In this document: positions 1-8,404 of the stretch, in pieces
Numbering within the stretch: position 1 is the stretch's first letter
Layout of the letters: each line of letters opens with the position of its first letter
Source: Kitasatospora terrestris
GTDB taxonomy: Bacteria; Actinomycetota; Actinomycetes; Streptomycetales; Streptomycetaceae
Assembly (NCBI RefSeq): GCF_039542905.1
Contig: NZ_BAABIS010000001.1
Location: 6,944,001 to 7,008,000 of the forward strand
Length of the DNA stretch: 64,000 bases
Reading direction: 5' to 3'
Position numbers and translations under genes: made by a program
The notes under the pieces: generated by a model
Database searches by the model: none
Told to the model about the DNA's origin: nothing
Seen by the model: the letters and a program-made list of their open reading frames with translations, nothing else

Positions 1-1
1 C

Positions 2-817
2 CAGGAGACCTACTGGTTCACCACCTGCCTCGGCGCCGGGCGGGCGATCGACCTCAACGTCAGCGGCTGCCTGCTCACCAAGCCCGCCGGTACCGCCCCC
101 ACGGTCACCAGCCCGGGCAACCAGTCCACCGCGGTCAACGGCGCGGTGAACCTGCAGATCCAGGCGAGCGGCGGCACCGCCCCGCTGACCTACTCGGCCA
201 CCGGCCTGCCGGCCGGCCTGTCGATCAACGCCTCCACCGGCCTGATCAGCGGCACCGTCACCACCGCCGGCAGCTCGAACGTCACCGTCACCGTGAAGGA
301 CGCCGGCAACCGGACCGCCTCCGCCACCTTCGGCTGGACCGTCACCACCTCGCAGGGCACCTGCACCCCGGCGCAGCTGCTCGGCAACGCCGGCTTCGAG
401 ACCGGCTCCGCCGCCCCGTGGACCACCACCAGCGGCGTGGTCGACAACAGCGCCTCGCAGGCCGCCCACAGCGGCTCCTGGAAGGCCTGGATGAACGGCT
501 ACGGCTCCGCCCACACCGACTCGGCCAGCCAGACCGTCTCGATCCCGGCCGGCTGCAAGGCGACGCTCAGCTTCTGGCTGCACGTCGACACCGCGGAGAC
601 CACCACCTCCACCGCGTACGACAAGCTGACCGTCACGGCCAACGGCACCACGGTGGCCTCGTACTCCAACCTCAACAAGAACACCGGCTACGCCCAGAAG
701 ACGGTGGACCTGTCGGCCTACGCCGGGCAGAGCGTCACGGTGAAGTTCAACGGCGTGGAGGACTCCTCGCTGCAGACCAGCTTCGTGATCGACGACACCG
801 CGATCCAGACCGGCTGA
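2..817 (+). CDS. C-terminal part of a large secreted protein with an Ig-like domain (5' end outside window)
   Basis: The reading frame is open from the left edge of the window, so only the last 271 residues are visible and any catalytic domain lies upstream. Residues about 30-112 look like a putative Ig domain of the He_PIG type, with the typical stretch GLPAGLSINASTGLISG. Residues about 118-271 form a second beta-rich module that starts NAGFETGSAAPW and contains the paired cysteines expected of an exported jelly-roll or carbohydrate-binding-like domain. Such tails are common on secreted actinobacterial peptidases and glycan-active enzymes; I cannot say which enzyme this belongs to. A strong hairpin follows 15 bases after the stop. 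The internal GTG at 146 is in frame but is not a real start. Confidence 0.8.
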   Translation, partial: QETYWFTTCLGAGRAIDLNVSGCLLTKPAGTAPTVTSPGNQSTAVNGAVNLQIQASGGTAPLTYSATGLPAGLSINASTGLISGTVTTAGSSNVTVTVKDAGNRTASATFGWTVTTSQGTCTPAQLLGNAGFETGSAAPWTTTSGVVDNSASQAAHSGSWKAWMNGYGSAHTDSASQTVSIPAGCKATLSFWLHVDTAETTTSTAYDKLTVTANGTTVASYSNLNKNTGYAQKTVDLSAYAGQSVTVKFNGVEDSSLQTSFVIDDTAIQTG

Positions 818-832
818 CCTCCTCCCGGATGT

Positions 833-866
833 GCACTCGGTGCCCCGCTCGCGGCGCACCGAGTGC
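833..866 (+). terminator. Hairpin terminator after the secreted-protein gene
   Basis: An 11-bp perfect inverted repeat (GCACTCGGTGC / GCACCGAGTGC) encloses a 12-base loop, 15 bases after the stop codon and 33 bases before the next start. There is no T tract, which is usual for Streptomyces terminators. Confidence 0.7.
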
Positions 867-899
867 CGTTCCGGCGGCTTCCCTGCTAAGTTCGGCAGC

Positions 900-1631
900 A
901 TGACCGAGTCGCAGGCGCAGCACGCCGACCAGAAGGCCGCGAACGGGGCGGCCAAGCCCGCCATGCGGGACTCGCTGATCGCTGCGGCGTTCCGGCTCTT
1001 CCTGGAGCGCGGCTACGAGCAGACCACGATCGACGACATCGTCTCGCTGGCGGGCGTCGGCCGGCGGTCCTTCTTCCGGTACTTCCCCTCCAAGGAGGAC
1101 GTGGTCTTCCCCGACCACGAGAAGTGCCTCGCCGACATGACGGCCTTCCTGCAGGCCAGCGAGGACGGCGACGACCCGGTGCTCCGGGTCTGCGACGCCG
1201 CCCGGCTGGTGCTGCGGATGTACGCCGAGAACCCCACCTTCTCGGTCCAGCGCTACCGCCTCACCAAGCAGGTCCCGGGCCTGCGCACCTACGAGCTGTC
1301 GGTGGTCTGGCGCTACGAGCGCACCCTCGCCGACTACCTGCGGGCCCGCTTCTCCGCCCGCCGGGACGGCACGCTGCGGGCCGACGTGATCGCCGCCGCC
1401 GTCGTCGCCGCCCACAACCACGCGCTGCGCTCCTGGCTGCGCGCCGACGGCCAGGGCGACGCCGCCACCGAGATGGACCACGCCCTCGCGTACGTCACGG
1501 ACGCCTGGTCGGGGGAGCGTCCCGCTGGCGGCGGCGCGGCCGAGGAGGACGAGGACGTGGTGATCGTGATCACCCGGAAGTCCACCCCGATGTGGCGGGT
1601 GGTCCGGGACATCGAGGCCGGCCTGGGCTGA
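900..1631 (+). CDS. TetR/AcrR-family transcriptional regulator
   Basis: The protein has 243 residues. The N-terminal helix-turn-helix lies at about residues 22-70, with the TetR signatures AFRLFLERGYEQTTIDDI and RRSFFRYFPSKED. The remaining all-helical part is the ligand and dimerisation domain, with an acidic stretch near residue 215. I chose the ATG at 900 because the upstream in-frame extension would run through the preceding hairpin. No Shine-Dalgarno sequence is visible, but a TAAGTT box ends 7 bases before the ATG, so the mRNA may be leaderless. The gene converges on the acyl-CoA dehydrogenase/ETF operon and is a plausible, unproven regulator of it or of itself. Confidence 0.85.
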   Translation: MTESQAQHADQKAANGAAKPAMRDSLIAAAFRLFLERGYEQTTIDDIVSLAGVGRRSFFRYFPSKEDVVFPDHEKCLADMTAFLQASEDGDDPVLRVCDAARLVLRMYAENPTFSVQRYRLTKQVPGLRTYELSVVWRYERTLADYLRARFSARRDGTLRADVIAAAVVAAHNHALRSWLRADGQGDAATEMDHALAYVTDAWSGERPAGGGAAEEDEDVVIVITRKSTPMWRVVRDIEAGLG

Positions 1632-1647
1632 GCGCCCACCGGGAATG

Positions 1648-1687
1648 CGGAAGGGCCCGGTCGGCGACTGCCGACCGGGCCCTTCCG
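1648..1687. terminator. Bidirectional terminator between the TetR gene and etfA
   Basis: A perfect 18-bp stem with a 4-base loop (GACT) lies between the two convergent stop codons, so it can serve both strands. Confidence 0.85.
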
Positions 1688-1702
1688 GCGTTGCTGCGGG
1701 TG

Positions 1703-2656
1703 TCAGCCCTTGGCCTGCGCGGTGACCTGCGGGAGGACGGTGAAGAGGTCGCCGACGACGCCGTAGTCGACGAGGTCGAAGATGGGGGCTTCGGGGTCCT
1801 TGTTGACGGCGACGATGGTCTTGGAGGTCTGCATGCCGGCGCGGTGCTGGATGGCGCCGGAGATGCCGGCGGCGATGTAGAGCTGGGGGGAGACCTGCTT
1901 GCCGGTCTGGCCGACCTGGTTGGTGTGGGGGTACCAGCCGGCGTCGACGGCGGCGCGGGAGGCGCCGACGGCGGCGCCGAGGGCGTCGGCGAGGTCCTCG
2001 ACGACGGTGAAGCCGTCGGCGGCGCCGACGCCGCGGCCGCCGGAGACGACGATGGCGGCCTCGGTGAGTTCGGGGCGGCCGGAGGAGACGCGGGGGGTGC
2101 GGGCGGTGACGGTGGCGGCGTTGCCGGTGAGGGCGACGGTCACGCTCTCCAGGGTGCCGGCGGCCGGGGCGGGCTCGGGGGCGACGGCGTTGGGCTTGAC
2201 GGTGATGACCGGGGCGCCGTGGGTGACGGTGGACTTGACCTGGTAGGACGCGGCGAACACGGACTGCGTCGCGACGGGGCCGTTGTCGCCGGGTTCGAGG
2301 TCGACGGCGTCGGTGATGATGCCGGAGCCCAGGCGCAGGGCGGTGCGGGCGGCGATCTCCTTGCCCTCGCCGCTGGAGGTGATGAGGATCGCGGCCGGGT
2401 TCAGGGCCTTGGCGATCTGGGTGAGGGCGTCGACCTTGGGGACGACGAGCTGGGTGGTGAACTCGTCGGCGTCGGCGGTGTGGACGGTGGCGGCGCCGTA
2501 CTCGGCGGCCTTCGCGGCGATGGCCGGGGCGCTGTCGCCGGCGCCCAGGACCACGGCGGCGGGGGTGCCCAGGCGGCGGGCGAGGGTGAGCAGTTCGAGG
2601 GCGGGCTTGCGGATCTGGCCGTCGGCGTGGTCGACCAGGACGAGAATCTCAGACAT
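1703..2656 (-). CDS. etfA: Electron transfer flavoprotein, alpha subunit
   Basis: The 317-residue product matches the FixB/EtfA family in length and layout. It pairs with EtfB to carry electrons from acyl-CoA dehydrogenases to the ETF:quinone oxidoreductase in the respiratory chain. The C-terminal FAD-binding half (from about residue 200) shows the conserved stretches VSGGRGVG, YIAAGISGAIQH and AVNKDPEAPIFDLVDYGVVGD. The gene is last in a minus-strand unit, acyl-CoA dehydrogenase, etfB, etfA, with 27 bases between etfB and etfA, which fits one transcript. The start ATG has a GGAG-type ribosome binding site in the short spacer. Confidence 0.96.
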   Translation of the reverse strand: MSEILVLVDHADGQIRKPALELLTLARRLGTPAAVVLGAGDSAPAIAAKAAEYGAATVHTADADEFTTQLVVPKVDALTQIAKALNPAAILITSSGEGKEIAARTALRLGSGIITDAVDLEPGDNGPVATQSVFAASYQVKSTVTHGAPVITVKPNAVAPEPAPAAGTLESVTVALTGNAATVTARTPRVSSGRPELTEAAIVVSGGRGVGAADGFTVVEDLADALGAAVGASRAAVDAGWYPHTNQVGQTGKQVSPQLYIAAGISGAIQHRAGMQTSKTIVAVNKDPEAPIFDLVDYGVVGDLFTVLPQVTAQAKG

Positions 2657-2683
2657 GACAGTGGTCTCCTGCGGGGGTCCTGG

Positions 2684-3469
2684 TCAGATGAACTTCTGGT
2701 CGGCGAGGAAGGTGGCGAGCTGCTTGCCGCCGTCGCCCTCGTCGGTGACGATCGTGCCCTTGGTGCGGGCGGGGCGGGCGGTGATCTGCTCGACCTTGGT
2801 CCAGGCGCCGGTGAGGCCGACGGTGTCGGCGTCGATGTCGAGGTCGTCGAGGTCGAGGGAGGTGACGGGCTTCTTCTTCGCGGCCATGATGCCCTTGAAG
2901 GAGGGGTAGCGGGCCTCGCCGGACTGGTCGGTCACGGAGATCACGGCGGGCAGGGCGGCCTGGACCTGCTCGGAGGCGGCGTCGCCGTCGCGGCGGCCGG
3001 TGACGGTGGTGCCGGTGACGGCGACCTCGGAGAGCAGGGTGGCCTGGGGGATGTTCAGGCGCTCGGCGAGGAGGGCGGGCAGCACGCCCATGGTGCCGTC
3101 GGTGGAGGCCATGCCGCACACGACGAGGTCGAAGCCGGTCCTGGTGAGGGCGGCGGCCAGGATCGCGGAGGTGGCGATCACGTCGGAGCCGTGGACGTCG
3201 TCGTCGTTGACGTGGACGGCCTTGTCCGCGCCCATCGACAGGGCCTTGCGCAGGGCGTCCTTCGCGTCGTCCGGGCCGACGGTGAGCACGGTCACCTCGG
3301 CGCCCTCGTTCGCCTCGGCGATCCGCAGGGCCTGCTCGACGCCGTACTCGTCCAGCTCCGACAGGAGGCCGTCCACGCCCTCCCGGTCGGTGGTGGTGTC
3401 GTCCGCGAAGCGACGGTCACCAGTCGCGTCGGGCACGTACTTCACACAGACAGCGATCTTCAGAGTCAC
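2684..3469 (-). CDS. etfB: Electron transfer flavoprotein, beta subunit
   Basis: The 261-residue product is of usual length for EtfB. It starts with the typical MTLKIAVCVKYVPD, and the signature GMASTDGTMGVLPALLAERL marks the AMP-binding/flavin-contact region. It forms the soluble heterodimer with the product of etfA downstream. The acyl-CoA dehydrogenase gene ends 39 bases upstream, so dehydrogenase and electron acceptor are likely made together for fatty-acid or branched-chain acyl-CoA oxidation. Confidence 0.96.
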   Translation of the reverse strand: MTLKIAVCVKYVPDATGDRRFADDTTTDREGVDGLLSELDEYGVEQALRIAEANEGAEVTVLTVGPDDAKDALRKALSMGADKAVHVNDDDVHGSDVIATSAILAAALTRTGFDLVVCGMASTDGTMGVLPALLAERLNIPQATLLSEVAVTGTTVTGRRDGDAASEQVQAALPAVISVTDQSGEARYPSFKGIMAAKKKPVTSLDLDDLDIDADTVGLTGAWTKVEQITARPARTKGTIVTDEGDGGKQLATFLADQKFI

Positions 3470-3508
3470 GGTGCCTGCTCCTTGTCTAGAGGTGTGATCG
3501 GGATGGTG

Positions 3509-4660
3509 TTACGGGAGGTTGCGGGCCATGACGATGCGCTGGACCTGGTTGGTGCCCTCGTAGATCTGGGTGATCTTGGCGTCGCGCATCATCCGTTCGA
3601 CCGGGTAGTCGCGGGTGTAGCCGTAGCCGCCGAGCAGCTGGACCGCGTCGGTGGTGACCTCCATCGCGACGTCCGAGGCGTAGCACTTGGCGGCCGCGCC
3701 GAAGAAGGTCAGGTCGGCGTCGGTGCGCTGGGACTTCGCGGCCGCGGCGTAGGTGAGCTGGCGGGCGGCCTCCAGCTTCATCGCCATGTCGGCGAGCATG
3801 AACTGCACGCCCTGGAACTCGGCGATGGCCTTGCCGAACTGCTTGCGCTCCTTGACGTAGCCCTTGGCGTAGTCCAGGGCGCCCTGCGCGATGCCGATCG
3901 CCTGCGCGGCGATGGTGACCCGGGTGTGGTCCAGGGTCTTCATCGCGGTCGCGAAGCCGGTGCCCTCCGCGCCGATCATCCGGTCCGCGGGGATGCGGAC
4001 GTTGTCGAAGTACACCTCGCGGGTCGGCGAGCCCTTGATGCCGAGCTTCTTCTCCGGCGCGCCGAACGACACGCCCTGGTCGCCCTTCTCCACCACGAAC
4101 GCGGAGATGCCCTTGGAGCGCAGCTCGGGGTCGGTGACCGCCATCACGGTGTAGAACTCGGAGACGCCGGCGTTGGTGATCCAGCGCTTCACGCCGTTCA
4201 GCACCCAGAAGTCGCCGTCGCGCACCGCGCGGGTCTTCATCCCCGCCGCGTCCGAGCCGGCCTCCGGCTCGGACAGGCAGTACGAGAACATGCCCTCGCC
4301 GCGGGCCAGCGCCCCCAGGTACTTCGCCTTCAGCTCCGGCGAACCGGACAGCTGCACCGGCAGCGACCCGAGCTTGTTCACCGCCGGGATCAGCGAGGAC
4401 GAGCCGCACACCCGGGCGACCTCCTCGATCACCAGCACGGTCGCCAGCGCGTCCGCGCCCGCACCGCCGAACTCCTCCGGCACGTGCACCGCGTGCAGGT
4501 CGTTGGCCCGCAGCGCGTCCAGCGCCTCCTGCGGGAACCGGCCCTGCTCGTCCACCTCCGCGGCGAACGGCGCGATCTTCGCCTCCGCCAGCGCACGCAC
4601 CGACTCCCGGAGCATCTCGTGCTCCTCGGACAGCCGGAAGAGGTCGAAAGTGTCGCTCAT
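3509..4660 (-). CDS. Acyl-CoA dehydrogenase
   Basis: The 383-residue product has the standard three-part fold: an N-terminal helical domain, a middle beta domain with the signature CLSEPEAGSDAA, and a C-terminal helical domain ending IYEGTNQVQR, where the Glu is the usual catalytic base. It should oxidise an acyl-CoA to the 2-enoyl-CoA with FAD and pass electrons to EtfAB encoded next door. The chain-length preference cannot be read from the sequence. The start ATG is preceded by a 15-bp palindrome at 4721-4735 that may be an operator. A longer overlapping frame to 4868 is a shadow. Confidence 0.94.
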   Translation of the reverse strand: MSDTFDLFRLSEEHEMLRESVRALAEAKIAPFAAEVDEQGRFPQEALDALRANDLHAVHVPEEFGGAGADALATVLVIEEVARVCGSSSLIPAVNKLGSLPVQLSGSPELKAKYLGALARGEGMFSYCLSEPEAGSDAAGMKTRAVRDGDFWVLNGVKRWITNAGVSEFYTVMAVTDPELRSKGISAFVVEKGDQGVSFGAPEKKLGIKGSPTREVYFDNVRIPADRMIGAEGTGFATAMKTLDHTRVTIAAQAIGIAQGALDYAKGYVKERKQFGKAIAEFQGVQFMLADMAMKLEAARQLTYAAAAKSQRTDADLTFFGAAAKCYASDVAMEVTTDAVQLLGGYGYTRDYPVERMMRDAKITQIYEGTNQVQRIVMARNLP

Positions 4661-4720
4661 GGTCTGGCGCTCCAGTCCGCCCCGCGAACCGGTGGGCTGC
4701 GGAACATGATCCGAACTGTA

Positions 4721-4735
4721 GGGAACTTAGTTCCC
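4721..4735. promoter_or_regulatory. Palindrome upstream of the acyl-CoA dehydrogenase-etfBA operon
   Basis: GGGAACTTAGTTCCC is a perfect 7-1-7 palindrome, 60 bases upstream of the dehydrogenase start, in an otherwise unstructured gap. Size and symmetry suit a dimeric repressor such as TetR. The binding protein is unknown; the TetR gene at 900 is only a candidate. Confidence 0.45.
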
Positions 4736-4794
4736 CAAGAAGACCACACTCCGTGCCAAATGGCCAGTCCCCACGCCGCGTGACGCGGCGCTCA

Positions 4795-5322
4795 TCAGCC
4801 CTCCAGCACCATGCCCACCCGCACCTGACCCTCGCTCGCGCCCGACACCCGCACCAGCAGCTCCGCACTGTCCCGGACGGGCTCGACGGCGGTGACCGTC
4901 GCGAAGCGCGGTTCGGCGCAGCGCACCCAGAGCCGGTCGCCGACCGAGAGGCGGCCCGCCGTCGGCCGGCCGGTGACCGCCAGGTCCGCGCCGGGCACCT
5001 GGCGCACGCCGGTCACCACCAGCCGCGGGGCCGACGGGGTGGCGGCCCCGGACACGTACTCGCGCAGCTCGAAGCGGGTGCGCGGCCGGTGGCCGGGGCC
5101 GCCGCAGCAGCTCTTGTGGAAGCGGACGCCCGCCTCCAGCAGGACCGCGAGCGTGCGCCAGGCGGCGGTGTCGCGGCGCTTGGGGGCGGCGAAGGCGGAG
5201 CCGACGTGGATCAGCGGCGCGGCGCAGCGCGGGCAGCGGCGTTCGTGGTCGCCCCGGTAGGGCTGCTTGTAGGAGGCGCGGCAGGGCAGGCAGACGTACG
5301 AGGTCTTCGCGGGGGATCCCAT
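4795..5322 (-). CDS. Zinc-ribbon protein of unknown function
   Basis: The 175-residue product carries an N-terminal four-cysteine zinc ribbon (Cys11, Cys14, Cys30, Cys33) and a second Cys pair (SCCGG) in the middle. The rest is beta-rich with no motif I recognise. The ATG has no Shine-Dalgarno sequence; a TACCCT box (minus strand, 5331-5336) ends 8 bases upstream, so the transcript may be leaderless. The gene lies alone between the dehydrogenase operon and a divergent small gene. A nucleic-acid-binding role is possible from the ribbon only. Confidence 0.7.
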   Translation of the reverse strand: MGSPAKTSYVCLPCRASYKQPYRGDHERRCPRCAAPLIHVGSAFAAPKRRDTAAWRTLAVLLEAGVRFHKSCCGGPGHRPRTRFELREYVSGAATPSAPRLVVTGVRQVPGADLAVTGRPTAGRLSVGDRLWVRCAEPRFATVTAVEPVRDSAELLVRVSGASEGQVRVGMVLEG

Positions 5323-5463
5323 GAGCGCTCAGGGTAGGGGGTGTCGGGCGGGCGGTGACGGGTTCACCCGGACGGCGGTACTGCGGCGGGCGCCCCGCCG
5401 TTCGGGGGCGGACGGTGGCGTCGTGGGCGCGCACCGGGCGTCCCGAGGAGAGGCGGTGCCGAG

Positions 5464-5646
5464 ATGGCGGGCAAGTTCGAGGTCTACCGGGACGCCGGCG
5501 GCAAGTACCGGTTCCGGTTGAAGGCCGGGAACGGCGAGATCGTGGCGAGCGGCCAGGGCTACCCCACCAAGGAGGCGGCGCACAAGGGGTGCGAGGCCGT
5601 CCAGCGCGCCGCGGCCGGTGCGACGGTGACGGACGTCGCCAAGTAG
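5464..5646 (+). CDS. YegP-family (DUF1508) small protein
   Basis: This 60-residue protein is a single DUF1508/YegP repeat: KFEVYRDAGGKYRFRLKA, then EIVASGQGYPTKEAAHKG. The family has short beta-beta-beta-alpha units; the function is unknown. A GAGGAGAGG ribosome binding site lies 8-10 bases before the ATG. It is a monocistronic gene followed at once by a very strong hairpin shared with the convergent fprA gene. Confidence 0.88.
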   Translation: MAGKFEVYRDAGGKYRFRLKAGNGEIVASGQGYPTKEAAHKGCEAVQRAAAGATVTDVAK

Positions 5647-5653
5647 CCGCGCT

Positions 5654-5705
5654 CCGGCACTCCGGCCCGGCCCGCCGGGTGGGGCGGGCCGGGCCGGAGT
5701 GCCGG
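5654..5705. terminator. Bidirectional terminator between the yegP-like gene and fprA
   Basis: A perfect 23-bp GC-rich stem closes a 6-base loop (GGGTGG) 8 bases after one stop and 9 bases beyond the convergent stop. Confidence 0.88.
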
Positions 5706-5713
5706 ACGGGGTG

Positions 5714-7090
5714 TCAGGGGGTGCGCAGGTCGCTCGCGGAGGCGTCGAGCATGGCGTCCCGCTCGACGACCTTGACCCGCTCGCGGCCCTGGGCCCCGCC
5801 GAGCGCCTTCTCGTGCGCGTCGAGCAGCTGCCAGCCCTCCCAGGTGGTGAAGTCGGTGCCGCGCTCGCGCAGGTGCGCGACGACGGCGTCCTCGGCGGGG
5901 TCGGCGGCGGCGAGCAGCCGGCCGGCCCGCTGGTCCTCGACGAGGCAGGCCACGGTCTCGTTGGCGTCGCCCTTGGTGTGGCCGATCAGGCCGACCGGGC
6001 CGCGCTTGACCCAGCCGGTGACGTACAGCGACGGCAGGTGGGTGCCGTTCTCCAGCACCCGGCCGGCCCGGTGCGGGACGGTGGCGGTCAGCGCGTCGAA
6101 GGGGAGCTTGGGGAGCTCGTCGGAGCGGTAGCCGACCGCGCGGTAGACGGCCTGGACCGGCCACTCGCGGTACTCGCCGGTGCCGACCGAGCCGCCCTGC
6201 CCGTCGAGGCGCATGCGCTCGGTGCGCAGCGCGACGACCCGGCCGTCCTCGCCGAGCACCTCGACCGGGTTCTCGAAGAAGTGCAGGTGGATGCGGTGCG
6301 GCCGGTCGCCGACGTCGCGGATCGCCCAGTTCTCCAGGGTGGAGGAGACCATGTCGGCCTGCTTGTTGGCGCGCCGGGTGGCGATCGAGCCCTCGTCGTA
6401 GTCGATGTCCTCGGGGTCGACGACGACCTCGATGGTGGGGGAGTGGTCGAGTTCGCGCAGCTCCATCGGCGAGAACTTGGCCTGGGCGGGCCCGCGGCGG
6501 CCGAAGACGTGGACCTCGACGGCGCGGTTGGCGGCGAGGCCGTCGTACACGTTCGGCGGGATCTCGGTGGGCAGCAGCTCGTCGGCGGTCTTGGCGAGGA
6601 TCCGGGCGACGTCGAGGGCGACGTTGCCGACGCCGAGGACGGCGACCTGCTCGGCCTCCAGCGGCCAGGTGCGGGGGACCTCGGGGTGGCCGTCGAACCA
6701 GGAGACGAAGTCCGCGGCGCCGTAGGAGCCGTCGAGGTCGATGCCGGGGATCGGCAGGTCCCGGTCGGCGTCGGCGCCGGTGGCGAAGACCGTGGCGTCG
6801 TAGAACCGGTGCAGGTCCTCCAGGGCCAGGTCGTTCGGGTAGTCGACGTTGCCGAACAAGCGGACCTGCGGCTTGTCGAGCACCTGGTGGAGGGCGGTGA
6901 CGATGCCCTTGATCCGGGGGTGGTCGGGGGCGACGCCGTAGCGGATCAGGCCGAAGGGCGCGGGGAGGCGCTCGATCAGGTCGATGGACACCCCCGGGTC
7001 GGCGGCGAGCTCGGACTTCAGCAGCGCGTCGGCGGCGTAGATCCCGGCGGGGCCGGCACCGACGATCGCGACCCGGACGGGGCGAGGCAT
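5714..7090 (-). CDS. fprA: Ferredoxin/adrenodoxin-type NADP+ reductase (FprA-like)
   Basis: The 458-residue flavoprotein has the adrenodoxin reductase layout: an N-terminal FAD-binding GAGPAG at about residues 11-16, the family signature APFGLIRYGVAPDH, an NADP-binding GVGNVALDVARIL, and a C-terminal segment TGWVKRGPVGLIGH that contacts FAD. It should move electrons between NADPH and ferredoxins, for example to supply cytochromes P450. The start ATG has a GAAGGA ribosome binding site. A long inverted repeat at 7163-7192 lies in its upstream region. Confidence 0.93.
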   Translation of the reverse strand: MPRPVRVAIVGAGPAGIYAADALLKSELAADPGVSIDLIERLPAPFGLIRYGVAPDHPRIKGIVTALHQVLDKPQVRLFGNVDYPNDLALEDLHRFYDATVFATGADADRDLPIPGIDLDGSYGAADFVSWFDGHPEVPRTWPLEAEQVAVLGVGNVALDVARILAKTADELLPTEIPPNVYDGLAANRAVEVHVFGRRGPAQAKFSPMELRELDHSPTIEVVVDPEDIDYDEGSIATRRANKQADMVSSTLENWAIRDVGDRPHRIHLHFFENPVEVLGEDGRVVALRTERMRLDGQGGSVGTGEYREWPVQAVYRAVGYRSDELPKLPFDALTATVPHRAGRVLENGTHLPSLYVTGWVKRGPVGLIGHTKGDANETVACLVEDQRAGRLLAAADPAEDAVVAHLRERGTDFTTWEGWQLLDAHEKALGGAQGRERVKVVERDAMLDASASDLRTP

Positions 7091-7162
7091 GGGCGGATTC
7101 CTTCGGCTGGGGCTGGTGGGGACGGGCCCAGCCTTTCGCCGCCGGTGTCCGGCCGGTACGGG

Positions 7163-7192
7163 GGTCCGGCTTATGGGGCCATAAGCCGGACC
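7163..7192. repeat. Perfect 14-bp inverted repeat upstream of fprA
   Basis: Two 14-bp arms (GGTCCGGCTTATGG and its complement) are separated by only GG. It lies 44 bases past the stop of the flavoprotein gene and 73 bases before fprA. The AT-rich inner part TTATGGGGCCATAA looks more like an operator than a plain terminator, but either role is possible. Confidence 0.6.
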
Positions 7193-7235
7193 TATGGTGA
7201 CTCGAAGAACTGCTTTGGTGCCCTGCTGGTGCCGG

Positions 7236-7901
7236 CTATTCGTACCGGTACAGCAGCGACTCGCGCTCGGACTGCACGATGTCCTCCATCGTCAGCGAGG
7301 GGTCGCGCAGGTGGGAGAGGGTGATCTCGGCGGAGCTGGGCATCGCGTCCGGGGCGAGCCACCGCTCGGGCTTCCAGGCGTTGCCGCGCAGGAAGGACTT
7401 CGGGCAGTGCTGGTACACCTCCTCGGCGGCCACCACGATCGCGCTGCGCGGCGGCTTGCCGACCGGGGTGAGCCGGGCGAGCAGCTCCGGGTCTTCGGAG
7501 ACGCAGGCCCGGCCGTTGATCCGCAGGGTGCTCTCCCGGCCGGGGACGACGAACAGCAGTCCGGCCCGGCCGGTGGAGACGATGTTGTGCAGGGTGTCGA
7601 GCCGCTTGTTGCCGGTGGCGTCCGGGACGGCGACGGTGAACTCGTCGAGCACCGCGACGAAGCCGGCCGGGCCGCCGCGCGGGGTGGCGTCGCAGTGGCC
7701 GTCCGCGTCGGCGCTGGCCACGAACACCAGCGAGGCGCAGGCGATGAAGCGCCGGGCCGCCTCGTGGATCCGGTCCACCGCCTTGCGGCTCACCAGGTCG
7801 CTGGGCCGCTCGTACAGTTCCCGCAGCCGCGCGGTGTCGCGGACGGCGGTGGACCGAAGGGCGTCGAACAGGGAGCCGGTCTGCGGCGGAGTCGTCGTCA
7901 C
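7236..7901 (-). CDS. PPOX-type FMN flavoprotein (pyridoxamine 5'-phosphate oxidase-like fold)
   Basis: The 221-residue product has a split-barrel FMN-binding core. The stretches FVASADADGHCDATPRGG and RAGLLFVVPGRESTLRINGRA match the MSMEG_1061-like subgroup of the pyridoxamine-phosphate-oxidase superfamily, and it ends with the typical CPKSFLRGNAWKPERW. Members bind FMN or F420 and reduce small substrates; the substrate here is unknown. It starts with GTG at 7901. A TAGATT box on the minus strand (7910-7915) ends 8 bases upstream with no Shine-Dalgarno sequence, suggesting a leaderless mRNA. Confidence 0.85.
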   Translation of the reverse strand: MTTTPPQTGSLFDALRSTAVRDTARLRELYERPSDLVSRKAVDRIHEAARRFIACASLVFVASADADGHCDATPRGGPAGFVAVLDEFTVAVPDATGNKRLDTLHNIVSTGRAGLLFVVPGRESTLRINGRACVSEDPELLARLTPVGKPPRSAIVVAAEEVYQHCPKSFLRGNAWKPERWLAPDAMPSSAEITLSHLRDPSLTMEDIVQSERESLLYRYE

Positions 7902-7956
7902 GTACCGGCAATCTAGCCGACGGGAGACCGCCGGGGAACGGGTCGCCGGTCGGGGC

Positions 7957-8205
7957 TCAGACCACCAGCGGCACCGGGTGGACCTCGTCGGCCGGGTGGC
8001 CGGTCCGCTCGTGGATCTTCTGCACGGCCTCCCGGCTGGGGGCGCTGGACAGGCAGTAGACCGTGCCCGACTCCGGGTCGGCCCAGGCCTGCTGGAAGTG
8101 CACGCCCTCCTCGCCCTCGATCGACAGGTCGGCCTGGTGCGCCGCCTTCAGCTGCTCCTCGGTGATGCCGGTCATCCCGTGGTGGACATCCATGAACATG
8201 GGCAT
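7957..8205 (-). CDS. DUF4242 / SCO4226-like nickel-binding protein
   Basis: The product has 82 residues, the same size as the S. coelicolor SCO4226 family, and a ferredoxin-like fold with HH near the N-terminus (MPMFMDVHHGM) and the family stretch YCLSSAPSREAVQKIHERTGH. SCO4226 binds nickel; the physiological role is not settled. I moved the start from the longest frame (8337) to the ATG at 8205, because a GGAGGTG ribosome binding site sits just upstream and the extension is arginine-rich shadow sequence. Confidence 0.85.
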   Translation of the reverse strand: MPMFMDVHHGMTGITEEQLKAAHQADLSIEGEEGVHFQQAWADPESGTVYCLSSAPSREAVQKIHERTGHPADEVHPVPLVV

Positions 8206-8404
8206 CGCGCTCACACCTCCGTGCGGGGTCGCTCGTTCGCTCCTCCCAGGGTGCGCCCGGTCCGGTGGTGTGTCGCGTCCGGGCGGGGGCCGGCTATTCC
8301 CCGTGACCGGGCGGTCGCGGCGTGAAACAGGCCACATGACACAGCCCTCCTGCTGCGGTGTCCGGCGTGGCAGAATGCTGGCAGCAGTAGCAGTGACGTT
8401 CAGC

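Noticed and set aside
1124..4783. Plus-strand open frame of 1219 codons
   Set aside because: It is the antisense shadow of the TetR/etfA/etfB/dehydrogenase genes; composition is Gly/Asp/Val/Arg-rich with no domain, as expected for the complement of GC-rich genes.
8206..8404. Possible small genes between the nickel-binding-protein gene and the FMN riboswitch
   Set aside because: The frames here have no plausible start signal or bias, and one runs into the riboswitch.
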